This document shows positions 1 through 13,285 of a DNA stretch of 64,000 nt, piece after piece. Source of the DNA: Lichenostomus cassidix (taxonomy: Eukaryota > Chordata > Aves > Passeriformes > Meliphagidae); assembly GCA_008360975.2 (NCBI GenBank), contig CM039183.1:11745762-11809761 (forward strand), read 5' to 3'. Numbering within the stretch: the first letter of the stretch is position 1; the number at the start of each line of letters is the position of its first letter. The notes beneath the pieces were generated by a model. It searched no databases, was not told where the DNA came from, and saw nothing but the letters and a program-made list of their open reading frames with translations. The position numbers and the translations under genes are program-made.

Positions 1-1021
1 AGGTAGGACCTGTTGAGTCTGAAGGTACAGCTGTACAAGCCTATCTTCTCTCAGGGTAGTGAGTGTTGCAGAGCTCTGTGTGCCAAATAACTCTGATTTC
101 CTCCCCTTCCCTGCCTCTCATGGATTCAAAGGCCATCTGTCCATCTTGGTTCATTTTTTCAAGGGCAGATCCCCTGCCAAAGGATGTGAAGTTTCCAGAA
201 TTTGTCAGTATTGGGCTATTTGGCCTATTTTTTTTCCAAAGGACATTAGTTTGAAGATATTTACTTGAACATCTCTGTATTTGTCAGCTCACTTCTCTGC
301 TTTATTCTAGATGAGGAGAGTTAGCTTTACTGTAATGTGCTTCCTGCATAATATACATACTGGACATGCAAAAGACAAGCCTAAAGTAGCAAAGAACAAC
401 CTTTAAATAACTCTTATGGCCCATTAGCCACACAATGACACCTGGTATGTAAAAGAGACACCCAGAGAGATCTCAGAAAATCCCATGAAAAATGACTTCT
501 GAAAGCCTCTGTAAAATTGCTGGCCTGTGTGTGATTTGTGTAATTAATGGACAGGACTGTTTGAACATGGCATGGTTGTTAAGGATGACATGCTCAGCCT
601 CACCTTTGTATTGTGTAGGAACATGCTGAGATTAATTTAACATCTTCTGTCCATCATTTGCAGATCTCCATGCCTAGGCTTGGATAGTTAATGAGTCCCC
701 TGGAGTCCTCACTTTCAGCTTTAATTTTCTCCCTTTCTGAGCAGAGAGGAGTCAAAGAAGAGGAAAAAGCCTAAGAACAAGGGAAGAAAAGGAGGTTAAA
801 ATTCACGTTTGCTGTATTTGGGGAGAAGCTTTGTTTCCTGCCTCAGACCTTTGTCCTAGACAAATGTGCATCTCTGAAGACTATCTTAGGTCCCAAAGCA
901 GTGTAAACCAGAGCAGGGTGCTCAGGGCCTGACCCATTAGCTCTCAGCTGACTCATTGTCCACCAGAAAATAAAGCTTCATATACTCCTACTTCTCTCAG
1001 ACATGCAAGGAAAGTCCCCTT
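1..1021. other. Unannotated flank
   Basis: Unique-looking AT-rich sequence. No exon, RNA gene or recognisable repeat seen; the short open frames are chance. Confidence 0.6.
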
Positions 1022-1105
1022 CATGGAATTACAGAATATTTTAGTTTGGAAAAGACCTTTAGGATCACTGGGTCCAGCTGTTAACCATCCTTGCTCTTCT
1101 GGCCA
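1022..1105 (-). mobile_element. CR1 LINE fragment, 3' end
   Basis: The plus strand reads tggaattacagaatatttta, then a tttggaaaagacctttagga-like block and a gggtccagctgtt block. This is the reverse complement of the avian CR1 3' tail, whose usual form is a short octamer repeat followed by the aaggtc...tccaac block. It is clearly diverged and 5'-truncated, running directly into the TCCA microsatellite at 1125. Confidence 0.75.
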
Positions 1106-1124
1106 GTCCTGCCTCAAGAGCTAT

Positions 1125-1175
1125 ATCCATCCATCCATCCATCCATCCATCCATCCATCCACCATCCATCCATCC
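1125..1175. repeat. (TCCA)n microsatellite
   Basis: About twelve copies of a CCAT/ATCC tetranucleotide, with one interruption at 1161-1163. It is open in several frames on both strands, which creates spurious reading frames. It abuts a CR1 fragment and may have grown from a CR1 'ccatcc' stretch. Confidence 0.95.
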
Positions 1176-4100
1176 CCTCCAGGCACGTGAGCCTGTGTGC
1201 ACTGTGTGACAAGGGTCCAATTGAGGTGACAACCCTGCAACGCACACAGACTCCTAATTCTTCCTGTTTGTTCCCCTCTGTATGCATTAGTGCTCAAGCA
1301 CTTCAGACACATCCATTTAAAAGAAGAACATGTGAGAGCTTTCTCCCCAGCAGGGAGACACCCATTGCTGTTTCTCACTTCTCTCTTTCTTCTGGTGCCA
1401 CCATATGATTTAGGCTCAGTTGCCTCCAATGCTGCTCAGAAAACAACTCCCAGCCCTGCATCTGACATCATGGCACAAAATCTGGTCTGCTGTTGCTGAT
1501 CTGAAAGTGGAGCAGCAGCCTTCCTCCTGGTCCCTGATGTCACCAACTTACAGCCTTTTCCATCATAGGAGACTTTTTCCCCCCAACCCATTGAGTACAG
1601 GCTCTGAATTTTCTTCCTGCTGTGCAATTGGGTGTTCAGGCTCCTGTGGTGTCTTGGAGAGAATCCTGTTCTTTTTTCTACAATATCTGATGCTGTGCAG
1701 ATCTCCCATGTCCTCCTGCAGTTCTCCAACAAGCACTTGCTTCCTTCAGGCAGGGAGAGCCCTTCCACTGCCACCATCTCCCTGGGAATTCAGCCTGTGT
1801 TGCTGAATTCAGCAGTTGCTGCTGCTGCTGTTGGACTCTGCTGCATGGCCAGCAGTGCTAAGCAAACACACACTTTCCGCAGCAGAGCTTCTGGATTCCT
1901 TCTATGTGCATTCCTGTGCAAACTGCTGCATCTGTTTGCACCTTCTGTCACAGCCCTGTTTGTGATTCTGTGTCACAAAGTGCAAACCTAAGTGGCGGAG
2001 ATGAAAAGCTTTCCTTATGCAGGAGTTAGAGGCACAGGAATCACGGAGCAGGAGGAAGACTCAAATGCTATTCCTGCAAAGCAGAGGTTCTTCCTCCTCT
2101 AACCTTCTCCTGTCTGTGTAGATCCCTCTGTAAGGAGCTTCACCACCCTCTCATCCCTTGCATTTCAGTGCAGCCAATAAAACCCCAAGCCCAGACATTT
2201 ATCTGGCATGCAAAACTTCAGTCAGAGCTCATCAGGTCAGACAAAGTGTAGTTATAGCTGCTTCACTGGCAAGGCACTAACTGCAACAGGGCAGAGGACT
2301 GCAGGAGTTTTCTTCTGCCTGGACTACGAGTCATTATATTGATGACTTCTGTGCAAAAATGTGGGCAAATGCACAATCTGAGCTGGTGTTTGATGGGGAA
2401 AGCTGCAGCCCCATGCAAAGTTGTGGTAACAAAGGAGGGACTTCCCTGCTATCTATAGGCTCATTCCTGGCTGGGGTGTCCTGAAAGAATTCAACTTCCA
2501 TTTGAGCCCATTTAAGAGATATCTCTGCTGTGTTGGGTCATGACCAGAACAGTTTTCTCCCACGTGCAAACAAGTACCTTGCTGCTATTGATGTGTCCTG
2601 TGGATGTCTTTCACACACAGTGGCTGAAGGAGCCAGGAAATTCTTTTCTGCACAGTGATGGATGATTGTGTGGAGGCTGCAATCCAAGGGCCAGGCTGGA
2701 AGAAAGTGTGGGACCTAAGGATTGGGGAAGATCATGATATTCTGTGTGTTTTGAAGAGAGAAGGGAGAGAAGACAGAACAAGAGGAAGTAGAGGGCAGGG
2801 AAAGATATATCCTTCTGGCAATAACAAGAGGAGAAAGCCAACTTGTATTCTCAGGGCAGGGGACTGAATGGAACAGTAATCTTGAAGTAAGCAGATAAAC
2901 TGCTTTCTTTCTAAAACTTTGAATAAATAAGATGTTGAGATACACTCTTTTAACAACCTCCAGGAAAATCTGGCTTATGCCTTTGCTTGTTCTTGCCTAA
3001 ACAACACTACAGGCTACACAACAGCCTAAAATCTCTGAAGATGGGTTTGGTGCTTATTCCAAGAAAGCAGCAGATATCCCAGCTATCACTGGGAATAGCT
3101 TCAGGTCAGACAGGGCTTGATGGAACAGTGCATGTGTGAGATTTCTGAGCTTGATGCCATCTACTCACAGAAAGCATTGGAAAGCTGTAAAGATGTCAAC
3201 AAACAGGCTTGAGGAGCTTGGGAAAACAAGGAGGGGAAATAGCAGGATCCAGGGTGTAGGGAAATTATGACTTTTCTGTGTGGCTGTTGCTGTCATGAGA
3301 TGGGTCATTTGTTTTTTTTTATTCTGTTCCCTTCCTGCTGACCATTGGGAAATGTTTGCAAGAGGAGAGATGTGAGTTAAACTGAGAGAAATATGCAATA
3401 GGACTAGCAGGCTAATCAGACAAAAAAACCCCAAACTTCCACATAGTGTTTGGAGACAGCACTTGTGAACCTCCAGAGAGTCAGGTTTGGCGGGTTAGTG
3501 GAAGAAAAACAGCTACTGAGTATTACAGCTAGCAGCTATAAGATCTCTTTGGTGCAGCCCCCAATACCTGTGAGGTACCTTGTTGAAAAAATAAAATTGT
3601 AAAGCAAATGTGAAATTTAAACCCCAGGTGGTAAACTTAATAGAAATGTTCTTTGCTCCAAGAGTCAAGGTAATTTTACATTGAAATATTCTTTTGCTCT
3701 AACATGAGTTTTGCCATTCTCTGAAGTATGACATAAATATGTTTAAAATGGATAATCATACCCAACCCATTTCCATTATCAACTAAGAAGATTTGGGTGT
3801 TCTGTTGCAGTTAAGCTGTTTTAAACAAACACTCACTCTTGCTGTGCTATTTTCATGCTAATGGAGGTACTTAACAGACTGCAGAAGTTTATCCATTCTT
3901 CCTCCTGTGCAGAAAATAAAACTTTGCTGTTTTTCAACAGCTGATGCTTTAATACACACAAAATACTTTGTGTATATGCAGATTGTCTGTCACAATATTT
4001 AGCTAATTCAAATTGTCGCTCACTAAAGTCTAATTTCTTCCCCCCTGAACCTCTGTTCTCCTTTTCACCTGTGACAGGTACAGAATAGTTTATTCACAAT

Positions 4101-7100
4101 AAAAAGTTTGAAGCTATGACTGCCCATGGAGCCCAAAGAGGGGCTGCTTTGCTGTGTTGGGGGTAAGAAGGGACTCATTTCAGTGGTGCCTGAATTTCAG
4201 TGGTGCCTCATTTCAGTTTTTGTGAGGTCAAAGGGCCAAGGACAGCCTGGGAACCAGCGTGGCACAAGGGGCAGGTTTGGTATGGATGTGGCTGTGAAAC
4301 TCATTTGCCTGGTTTATGAACTGCAGATCATGGTCTTACTGAGTCAAATTGTATTGAGCTGAGCAGCCTATCTCCCAGAAAAAATATCCCAGGAAAATGT
4401 GCTTGTCTACCACCTATTTGTAGCTCCACATTTCTTCCTCCACCACCATGTCTGTTGGTTACTTTGATGTGTGGCTGTCCTTGAAAGCCAAGAGCTGGAA
4501 TGACAGATGATGGGCTTACAGTTGTGGTTCTGCTGGAAAATGAATGTTCTTGAGATGGGTGTGACAGTGATGTCACTTGGCAGCTTACCAAAGTCAGTTT
4601 TCCCCTTATTTTAGTTGCAGCCTGTATCACTCCAAAGTATTTTTCCTGTACTTGTGATGGTGCCCTAAGAAAAATGTGCAAGGTTGTTTTGAGTGTTAAC
4701 TCTAGGCAGAGCTGTTTCAAGAGTGTGTGCCCTGGAGGCAGAGAAAACTTGATTTGTGCTCTCAGTGCTTAGGGATAAACTGGGTGATTTCTGACCTGTG
4801 AAGAGAACTTCTCTTTGGGAATCTAAGGCATATATTTTTTTGAGAGGAACAAACCTGTTTTTCCCACTGAGTCTTGTTTCATTTACTTCTATGAAGTACT
4901 CCTGTACAGAACACTGTACGGCTGAATTTTATCTGAGGTTCTATTAATGCATTGAGTTTTAGTCTGTTATTCTCTTCTGCAGCTCAGTATTTGGCTGCAT
5001 AGTTATCAAAGCTGTAAGAAAATCTCCTCACACTGCCCTTTCTTCCAGTGACCACAGGCCTGCAAAGAAGACTATGCAAAAAAAAAACATACATAGAAGG
5101 GGCCTGAAAGGAAACATGGGGTGGGAAAGGTGGCAAAATTGTAGATTTTTTTGGACACAAAGACACTGAAGACAACTTTTTCACAGACCTGCTTTTATAC
5201 TAATGTTCATTATACAATCCATGCTGGAAAAACTGCTTTGTTGAAAAGGCTTAAAACCTAGTGCAGCAATTTTCGTACTTGCAGGTGGGAACATGAACTA
5301 TGCTTCTCAGTGTTTCACTGAGAAGGATTGGATGAAAAAGTTCCAGGTGCACTGTTGGGAAAGCTCCTTTTCTCAAACTTCACTAGTACAGTACAGAAAG
5401 CCTTTTAAAGAGAGGTGCAGGGCAGCACAGGGGTTCTGGAGAACAGGCTGCCCGTGCAGCATTTGTTGAGATGCATTTTTGGGTCTGGAGCAGGAGGTGA
5501 AGGTTTGGTTTATGAAGAGATGCTGAAAAGGACAGCAGCTGTAAATGTGAGATACCACAGCCAGAGCCAAGCAACTCAGAACTAGAGCCTGTCCTGAGCT
5601 TAGCTGGGAGTGGGGGATGCATGAGTGTGAAAGGGCAGAATTTCTACCTCTTTGTGTATTGCAGCAGTGCGTGGTTTAGCACAGGAATGCAGAAAAAACT
5701 CTGGGATGTTCAGGGATCCCCAACAAGGAGCAGCTGGCTGTGATCCCTGTGCCTTTACTTGGATCAGAATGCAAAATCCCAGGTTTTTTTGCTAAGTATG
5801 GGATCACTGTTGTGATACAGAGGGATGGTTTATTGCAGCAGTGGTGTGTGTTGGAAGGCTCAGTGGGAGTTTCTGTCCATTCCCCATTCAGTAGGATTGG
5901 TCAGAGGGTAGGGACTGGTCAGAGGGTAAAAGTGCAAGTTCCCATGTCTTGAAGGGCGTGAGTTGAACTTTCTGTCAGCTGGGCACCTCTGAACCTGGTG
6001 TGCCACAGATAAAGTAGAGCTGGTTAGCAATTCTAGACATGACTCTGCAGAGAACAAACTCATGCATAACTGGCCCTGGCTTTTTGAGAAAACAGGGAGC
6101 AGAAAGATCCACAAATGATTCCTCTTATCCTCCATGCAAGGGGATAAGATTATTCTCTGTGCAAGGGGATGAGAGTTATTCCAACTCTCATCTTTTTGCC
6201 AAAAGGCTGCAAAATAACAAAACAGGTCTGTGAGTCCCTTAGTAAAGCTGTGAGCATGCAGGGTTAAGTCTTCTTGTGCATTGGTCACCCAGCTCAAGGA
6301 GAGTGTGAGGGCACTGGAAAGCCTGCCTTGGGTGTCACACTTGGGTTGTGCTTGTATGGCAGCCAGGAGGTGGCTTGTGTCCAGCTTTCAGGATCAAAAT
6401 GTACCTTGGACACGGATCTCTACAACACCTGGGCAATGTGCCAGGCTTTCCTCACTGGGACAATCCCTCAAACGTGGCAGTGGGTAACCTAATGAGCATT
6501 ATTAGCTTTTTACATCAGCACTGGGAGCCAATAATTCCTTCTAAAATCTGTGCTGAAGTGGGCGCTAGGAAAGGCTGACATTTAACTTACCCAAAAAAGT
6601 TCATTTCAAGGAGTAATTCACTTCAGATTAATTTAAAGGCAAGTACTCTAAGAAGCCTGAGGAGAGTGGAAATTCAGGCAGTCTGGAGACTAGGACAGCA
6701 GGGGATTGCAGCTCTGGAGAGGTGGCTGGGGGTGCTAAACTCTGCAGAGAGGGAATGACTTTTTGGTGCTGGTTTGCTTCAGGCATACAGGTTGTTATGT
6801 GGGTGGGAGGCAAATCAGCTCCATATTTTTAGAGCAGAAATTGTTTTCCTGCCTTTTTAATGTGTCAGGCCCCACTTCAGCACACAATCTGCAGATATTT
6901 GGGTTTGTGGGTTTTTTTGGTTGTTTGCTTGTTTCTCATTTCCAGAAAGCTGAATGGATGGAGATCAAGGACAAATGGCTCCTTTCTACAAACCTTCCAG
7001 AAAGAGGCAGAGGGAAGCTGTGTAGTCCTGGGTCCAGCTCTCTGCCAAGGAACCTGTTGAGTATTTCAAGCTCCCCACTCACTTTTTCCTGCATGCCTAC

Positions 7101-7982
7101 CTTGCCAGCTGGCTGCTGTTATGGTTTGCAGGAACATTTTATCTGGTAGAAGAAAGTTTTCATGTCTCCTGCTCTGGACTAGGGTAGGTTTCTGGATTCT
7201 GCTTTTCCCTCTGCAGAGGCCACAACTCTGTAAGGTGAGCCCTATACAGGGATGCTTGTCAGCCTGTGGTGTAGAGGGGGATACAAGCTGAAAACACTCA
7301 GAATCCACTCCATCCTAGACCTGCTTACTGCCACAGGGGGAAAGGAGTCTGTCTCCTGAATGCAACCAGTTGCATTGTTGATTTGTTCCTGTAGGGTTTA
7401 GAGAAGTCTGCCCCTAATCCAACGGAGCTGTGTTTGTGCAAACTGTTTTAATTGCACTATCCAGCTCTTCTGTACTTGAACACTCCGTCAGGAGGGCTCT
7501 TTAATATGTTCTTCCAGTGACCTTCATTTTAACTGTCTGATTGCTTGCAGTTCATTTGGATGATTCCAGTAGGGCATGCTAGCTTTAATTAAAAATGGTT
7601 TCTTTCTGAATGTATTAAGTTCCTTCCTCTCACTTCCTTGCAAAAGCAAAGTAAGTATTTAAATGCATGCTGAGGTATCCTGAAACACTGCTGTGGAGAG
7701 CTGAGCTGCCTCACGTGTCACAGGGGCAGTCAGTCCCTGTGCCCACGAGTCCTTGCTGTCTGATCAGAGCCCAGGGATGTGTCTAGTCTGCTCCTCAAAG
7801 GGGGAATAGGGGAACAGGACCTCCCTTGTGTCACCCACTGGTGCAGTGGCAGAGCTTGAATGCATCCCCCTCTTCCTGAGGCTTTGGCATTTTGATTGCA
7901 TTTGTCCTTTGAACTGAAAGTCTCGCTGGGTCTGTCCTGCCTGCCATACAAGGGTTTGTGGGGCTGCATCCTTGGTGGTGAA
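1176..7982. other. Intergenic sequence without a recognised gene
   Basis: Only short chance open frames. Minor local duplications occur at about 5897-5930 (ggtcagagggta twice) and 6132-6180 (tgcaaggggat twice, followed by a gagagtt/aactctc hairpin). The part from about 7390 to 7680 is AT-rich and repeat-free with TTTAATTAAA-type motifs, and may be a conserved element. Nothing else is supported. Confidence 0.55.
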
Positions 7983-8260
7983 TTTCAGAGTGGCTGAGGT
8001 TAGCTGGGACCACTGGAGCCATACAATGTCCTTGCTGATGTGGGGCTGCTAAGACTTGGTTGCACAGCTGTCTTTTAAATATTCCCAAGGCTGGAGACTC
8101 CACGACCTCTGCCAGAGCTTGGTCACTCATAAGTGCTTTCTGTGTTCAAACATAATTTCCTGTGTTTCAGTCTGTGACCACTGCCTCTTGTCCTTACATG
8201 GGAAACCACTGGGAAGTGCCTGGCATCACCTCTGTCCTTGGATATCTCCAACACCTGTCT
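7983..8260 (-). mobile_element. CR1 LINE fragment
   Basis: Blocks characteristic of CR1 appear in the expected order on the reverse complement: tggctgaggttagctgggac, then ttttaaatattcccaaggct followed by ggagactccacgacctc, then gtgtttcagtctgtgaccac followed by tgcctcttgtcc and a gaaaccactgggaagtgcctgg-like block. It is old, with many substitutions and no open reading frame. Confidence 0.85.
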
Positions 8261-8339
8261 GGACAAGGTCTTAATCCTGGCTGGACCCACTCTGAGCTGC
8301 AAGTTAGACTACAGACTTCCAGAGGACTTTCCAAACTTT

Positions 8340-8605
8340 TATTGTCATGTGATTTTTATGGGATTGTAGTTAACACTGAAGTGGTTTTGGTTTTGTTTGC
8401 TCCGTGGTGAGTACCCTTCTGTGGGTAAAACCCTTTCTCTCTTTTGTACACTCCTTGTTACTAATATTATTGTGGCTATTGCCATTTTCAGTAAATTGTT
8501 ATTCCAGCTCTCAATCTTCTAGTGTTCCCCCATTATTGGAAGAGGCAGGGAAAAGGGAGCAGCTTGAGTGGGTTTAATTTTCCAGCTGTGCTTTAAACCA
8601 CCACA
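8340..8605 (+). mobile_element. 3' part of an avian ERV long terminal repeat (solo)
   Basis: The segment contains a gtgggtaaaaccctttctct block, a cagtaaattgttattccagc block and the terminal ctttaaaccaccaca. This matches the usual 3' portion of a common avian ERVL-type LTR that ends in aaccacgaca. The right end is fairly clear. The left end is uncertain because the sequence merges into the neighbouring CR1. There is no internal retroviral coding sequence nearby, so this is a solo or truncated LTR. Confidence 0.65.
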
Positions 8606-11600
8606 CAAGCTCACCCAACAGCAGCAGCACTGAGCAAAAGAATACAATTATGGGCAATTTTACCCAGGTTCCTCTTTAGTCAGAGCATACTTCTTTTTTG
8701 TAAGAAGCCTTTAATTTTGATTACTGCAAACACTCCAGTCAAAGGCACTCAGCAGGTAGCTATGGCAACCCTGAGATAAGTTGTCTAAAATATACCAGGT
8801 AAAATAATGAGGGGATAATAATACGGTTTTAGTTCAAATAAACTATTAAGTGTGAGTAACAGTTTTACATTTAAAAAATACACCGTATTTCTGGGCTACA
8901 AATTAGTCATGGTTCAGGGCCCATTGTTCATCTCACTGCTGTAGGTGGTCTCCAAAGAATACTGCTAATGTATGCTTCCTGCATTGGTTAACCCAGCACT
9001 CAGCAGGAAAAAAAATCTTGGAGCTCCAAAAAATAAAACTGTTAAAGAGAGAAGAGAGAGGGGAGAGGGTTCAGGTTAGAAAGATTAGCCATGCAGAGAG
9101 AGGTACAAACCCTTCTCAGAGTCTGGCCAAGCTAATTTATTGTTGACTGTGCCCTTAATACCCCTTTTTTTCCTCCCAAATCCTCTCTCTTGGACCCAAA
9201 TCAAAACTAGCAGTTAGCAGCTGGGTCATAAGTGTTGTGCATACTCAAGGATGAGACAGTCACTACCCAAAGAAAACTTGTGATTTAAACAGTCTAGTGT
9301 GTTTTCTTAACTTGTGGTGAAGGAAAGGACAGCTGGTCACACAGGAGTAAATAGACCTGTCCTAAAATCAAGGAAAAATCTGTCCTTCAAACCTGGCAAT
9401 GGCCACGAGGATTTTGGATCATAAATCCTGCAGCAATCTTTGTGGCTTCTTTAGTTGGTTCACCTTGAAGCATCTGGTACATAAAAGATTATTATGTCAT
9501 TTTTTCACAAAGTACTAGCAAAGCACTGGCTGAAGCAGACATAATAAACAACAAGTGATATATATATATGTGTGTGTGTGTATCTATCTGTCTATCTATA
9601 TATCTATATCTCCCCTTTTGGGGTATCCTTCAATATTTCAAGATAGTTATAGAAATCACAGATAATAAGCAAAGGGACTTTGCTGAGTTAGCTTTTCTTA
9701 CCAACAACAAAATATGTTTCGGTGTGTTTTAGGTCAATGGAGCTGGTCATGTGAGGAAAAACACAGTTCTCCATATGCTTTTTGAAATGGGCTTTGCCAT
9801 TGATTTTTTGTTTCTCAGAGACTCTTCCTGACCAATTAAAATTCCTTCTCCACGAGCTCCAAGTATCCCTGTGCACTTGTTTTTGTCAGGTATTGGCTCT
9901 GAAAGAAGTTAGCTTTGTATCACAGCAACACTGTCTTAAATAATGCAGTTTGCAGTGTTTAATCAGCCATTACCTGGGGCAAGATTTTGCAGGTAGGAAA
10001 GGGAGGAGAGAAGATGGAAGTCCTTCACCCTCTTGCAGCAGCAGATCCCAGCAGGTGAGGGCAGATACACTTCCATCCCTCTCCACAGCCCAGCAGTGCT
10101 TCCCTTTGGCCTGGTGGGCTCTCTTGGCCTTTCCCATCAGCTGTGCTTCATTAATAATCCTGCAGTGCATGGATTTTGGACCATTCTCCTCCCTATTGGT
10201 AGCTCCTGCTGTTTCTAAGGCATTTTGAGATGAGGGCTCCTCACAGCAGTGATCTCAGGAAAGCAGGGTGCTCTCTTAAGCCTGGGGTGAGCTGGGATCA
10301 ATGTTCTATATCTGTCTGTCAGTCTGGCCTTCAAACTCCCTTTTTCATCATCTCTCACCCCTCTGGGTTTGACACAGCATGCTCTGGATGTCAGGCAAGA
10401 TGATGCCTGGGAGCATAAACAGTTTCTCTCCAGTTTCTGCTCTCCTTGATCATTACTTGCCTTTTTATTTTCTGCTTCCTCTGATTTCCTCCTGCTGCCT
10501 GTGTGCAGCAGGTAGACTGGGGCAGGCATGGCTGACCCTGCAGGAAATGTGAACAGCATAAATACTTTATGTTTATGGTGACTGTTATTCACAAAGACTT
10601 GTTTTTGTGTTAATGGAGACCAAGAGCCACAAATTAAGGGGTAAACAAAAGGAGGGCAGATGGGGTAGTTGTGGAATTTACCATAATATTAGAATATTCA
10701 AAACCAAGGGAATACCAGCATAGAAAAGTCAGGTGGAAAATCCTGCCCCCAAGGCTCTGGACAACCCTGCTGTGGGATTTTTGGGACTTGGGCAGGTGCT
10801 GAAGAACAGCCTGAATTAATGGGGCTGCAGGGAAACTGCCATGCCTTGGTTCTTTTCCATTCCTGGAGTCCTGAGCACAGAGAAGTGCAGGACTGGGTTT
10901 TATTCTTGCCAGCAATGTCTTCCTGCTTCTTGGCTTCTGCCTTGGTATGCATTTTGCCTGGTTTCTGTAAACAGGGTTGTATTGTACCATCCCTTTTTTA
11001 TTTCAGGGAAGGATGTTATCTCATCAAAATCCACCTTCCTATTAACCTGTGCTAGTAAACTCAGCGCCTGCAAATTTTTCTGGAGAAGCCAGGGAATCAT
11101 TCTGCTTTCCCAGGACATAATTGTGCTCATCAAAACCAGCAGGCACTGTAAAATATATACTTCTGAGAGTGTCCCTCTCCCCTGGGCAGCTCTTTTCCAG
11201 CTGTGCCATGCCTTGTCATGATGCTTAACCTGGGCTTGCTTGTGCAAAACACATTCCAACAAACAAACAAAACACAGAAAGGAAGAAAAAAAAAAAAAAC
11301 TGGAACAAAAATCCACTGCCAGCAAGGCCAAAACAGAAATAAAGAAGAACTGTGCTGGTGGTTTCTCAAGAAGAAAGGCAAGCGAGAGGTGACAGCTTGT
11401 ATACTCAGATGTGGAAATGCACATCTCTGTGGGACAGAGAAGATTGAAAATGCAGCAGTGTTGAGAGACAGGTTGAATTTCCTAGGCTGTAGAGCAGGAT
11501 GTTGCGCAGAGTCTGTCATTGCAGCATAAATTGACACTGGAAGAGATCAGTGGACCAAATCCAGAGCTGCTTTGAGTGAAGATAGTGAGCCCTGCATGGG

Positions 11601-12599
11601 TACTATGCCTCCACACTGTGCTTTGTGCAGCAGAGAGCTGAAAAAGAGAGTTGGAAGAATGTTTCAACATCCTTTCCTGTTAAAGCACAGCTTGCCCATG
11701 TCTGTTGCAGTATTCCATGAAATGTTTATTAAAAAACAAGCAGGGTAAACACTGTTGGGTGTCTGCACAAGGACTTCGGAGGCAAAATTGGGATTCCCTG
11801 TCACCCTGGAATAGGGCAAAGGATTGCTCAGTCTGGCTGGTGAAAGGTGTAATGTTTAATATATTTTTTTTGTGATATTGATCTTAAGTAATCCAAGCTC
11901 TGTTTAGAAGTAGGAAATAACATGAGGTGAGAAAAGTTTTTCTAAAAATATCCAAAGTGTCTCTGTACTGACTGAAATGTGAAATGCAGAAGACTTTTGC
12001 CATGGTGCTGTAAATGGCCTGGGCCACTGCCAGCTGGGCCAGAAGGGCTGTCCTGATTGCTGTGGCTGGACTGTCCATCTGGGGCAGACTGTACCTGTTT
12101 GTGTGTTTGTGGGTGGTATGAGCCACACTGTGACAGTGGTCTAACACTCCTTTGCAGTGGCAAGGAGGTTTTGTGTGTGCAAAACATGTCTGTTCTGCTA
12201 AAAACCTGCCCTGCCACAGAGGTGAGGTTTGTGGCCAGTCTGGGACTACTGTAAATGGGTTTTCCAAACTCCTTTTCAGGCCTGGGCTTTGCCTGCAGCA
12301 GAGGTGAGCCTTGCTGGGCTGGAGAACACTGGATTCCATCACAATGATTGTGGGTTATGGAGCACTGCCAAGCAAAATCAGCACTGAATTTTAAGGTGCT
12401 TTCTACAATAAGCCTTTGTGGTCAGGCATTGCCTGGCATGAATCAAAGCATCTCTTGTCACTGCCATTATTCTCGTGTCCAGGAATGAGCCAAACCTGCT
12501 GCTGCCTTCTCTCCCTTCTCAGCAGCTGTGGGTGCTCACAAATCTACATAAAATGGGGAATTCAGGGAGTTGTTCAGTGTCCCCATCTCACCGTGCAGA
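8606..12599. other. Intergenic sequence without a recognised gene
   Basis: Contains the compound microsatellite at 9557-9610 and an A run at about 11287-11300. A 174-codon open frame on the minus strand (10900-11424) has no recognisable domain and crosses a poly-T tract, so it is treated as chance. Confidence 0.55.
9557..9610. repeat. Compound (TA)n(TG)n(TATC)n microsatellite
   Basis: A TA run, then TG, then TATC/TCTA tetranucleotides follow in succession. Confidence 0.95.
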
Positions 12600-13110
12600 G
12601 GGAGGATTTAAAGGATGCAGTCACTCGTCTCAGAACATTCTAAAAGAAGGAAGTTCCCATAAGATAAGGCACCACCACAGGAACTTGAGGTGAGCACAGA
12701 TGGCAAAACAGGAAGGCATTAATCCCAGGCCTGAAATTCACACAGTGGCAAAGCTGTGGGAAATGATGCTCATGCCAGACCAAGTTATGGGAGCAGCATC
12801 CATGCTCTGTGGATGCCCAGGACTTGGACTGGATTAAAGTGGTACCTCCTGAAGAACAGCTCAGGGATCCCCAACCCCAAAGACCAGGGTGAAGAAGGAC
12901 CAGCAGGACAATGGGATCCACATGGTGGTGATATCTTTCTACTTAATCTTTCTCTCTCTCTCCCTCTCTCTCTTTTCTCTCCCTTCCCCTTCCTCCTATA
13001 TCTTTCTATATCTCTACCTCACATGCACTGTTAAATCAAATCCACACTGTTGGCTTTAGCATGTGGTCTCTTTTGCACCTTAATTTGGGCAGAGGCATCT
13101 CTAATAATCA
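12600..13110 (+). mobile_element. LTR-like dispersed repeat, copy A
   Basis: This segment aligns along its length with 40349-40888. Shared blocks in order are a cataagataag block, ttccaggcctga/tcccaggcctga, ttatggga, acttggact, a ctcnggatccc block, gaaggacca, a tcttctacttnatct block, a pyrimidine-rich stretch ending tatctctacct, and a closing block ggcatctct...tca. The size of about 0.5 kb, the order of a TATA-like element (seen in copy B) before a pyrimidine tract, and the TG...CA ends in copy B suggest a solo LTR of an endogenous retrovirus. The TATA-like block is degraded here. The left boundary is approximate. Confidence 0.65.
12947..12998 (+). repeat. CT-rich polypyrimidine tract
   Basis: About 50 almost pure pyrimidines (TCTC, CCTTCC) inside LTR copy A. 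The matching region in copy B is shorter and less regular, so the tract has probably expanded here after insertion. Confidence 0.9.
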
Positions 13111-13285
13111 GATCTGAACATGCCAGGTGAGCAGTGTGTACAGCACTGAGCCCCAGCAGGATCCTGGGCTAAATCAGGGTCCCAGTGTTGCTGCCCTGGT
13201 GCTTCTCCAAAAACTCAGAAGTGCTCCATTCTCCAGCAGGCTGTGAGCCTTTTGACTTTGAACTCATCTAGCAAATAGAAGTGTT

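Noticed and set aside
1065..1429. Open frames with Ile-His-Pro-Ser or Trp-Met-Asp-Gly repeats
   Set aside because: They are translations of the TCCA microsatellite.
10900..11424. 174-codon open frame on the minus strand
   Set aside because: Phenylalanine-rich through a poly-T tract, with no known domain.
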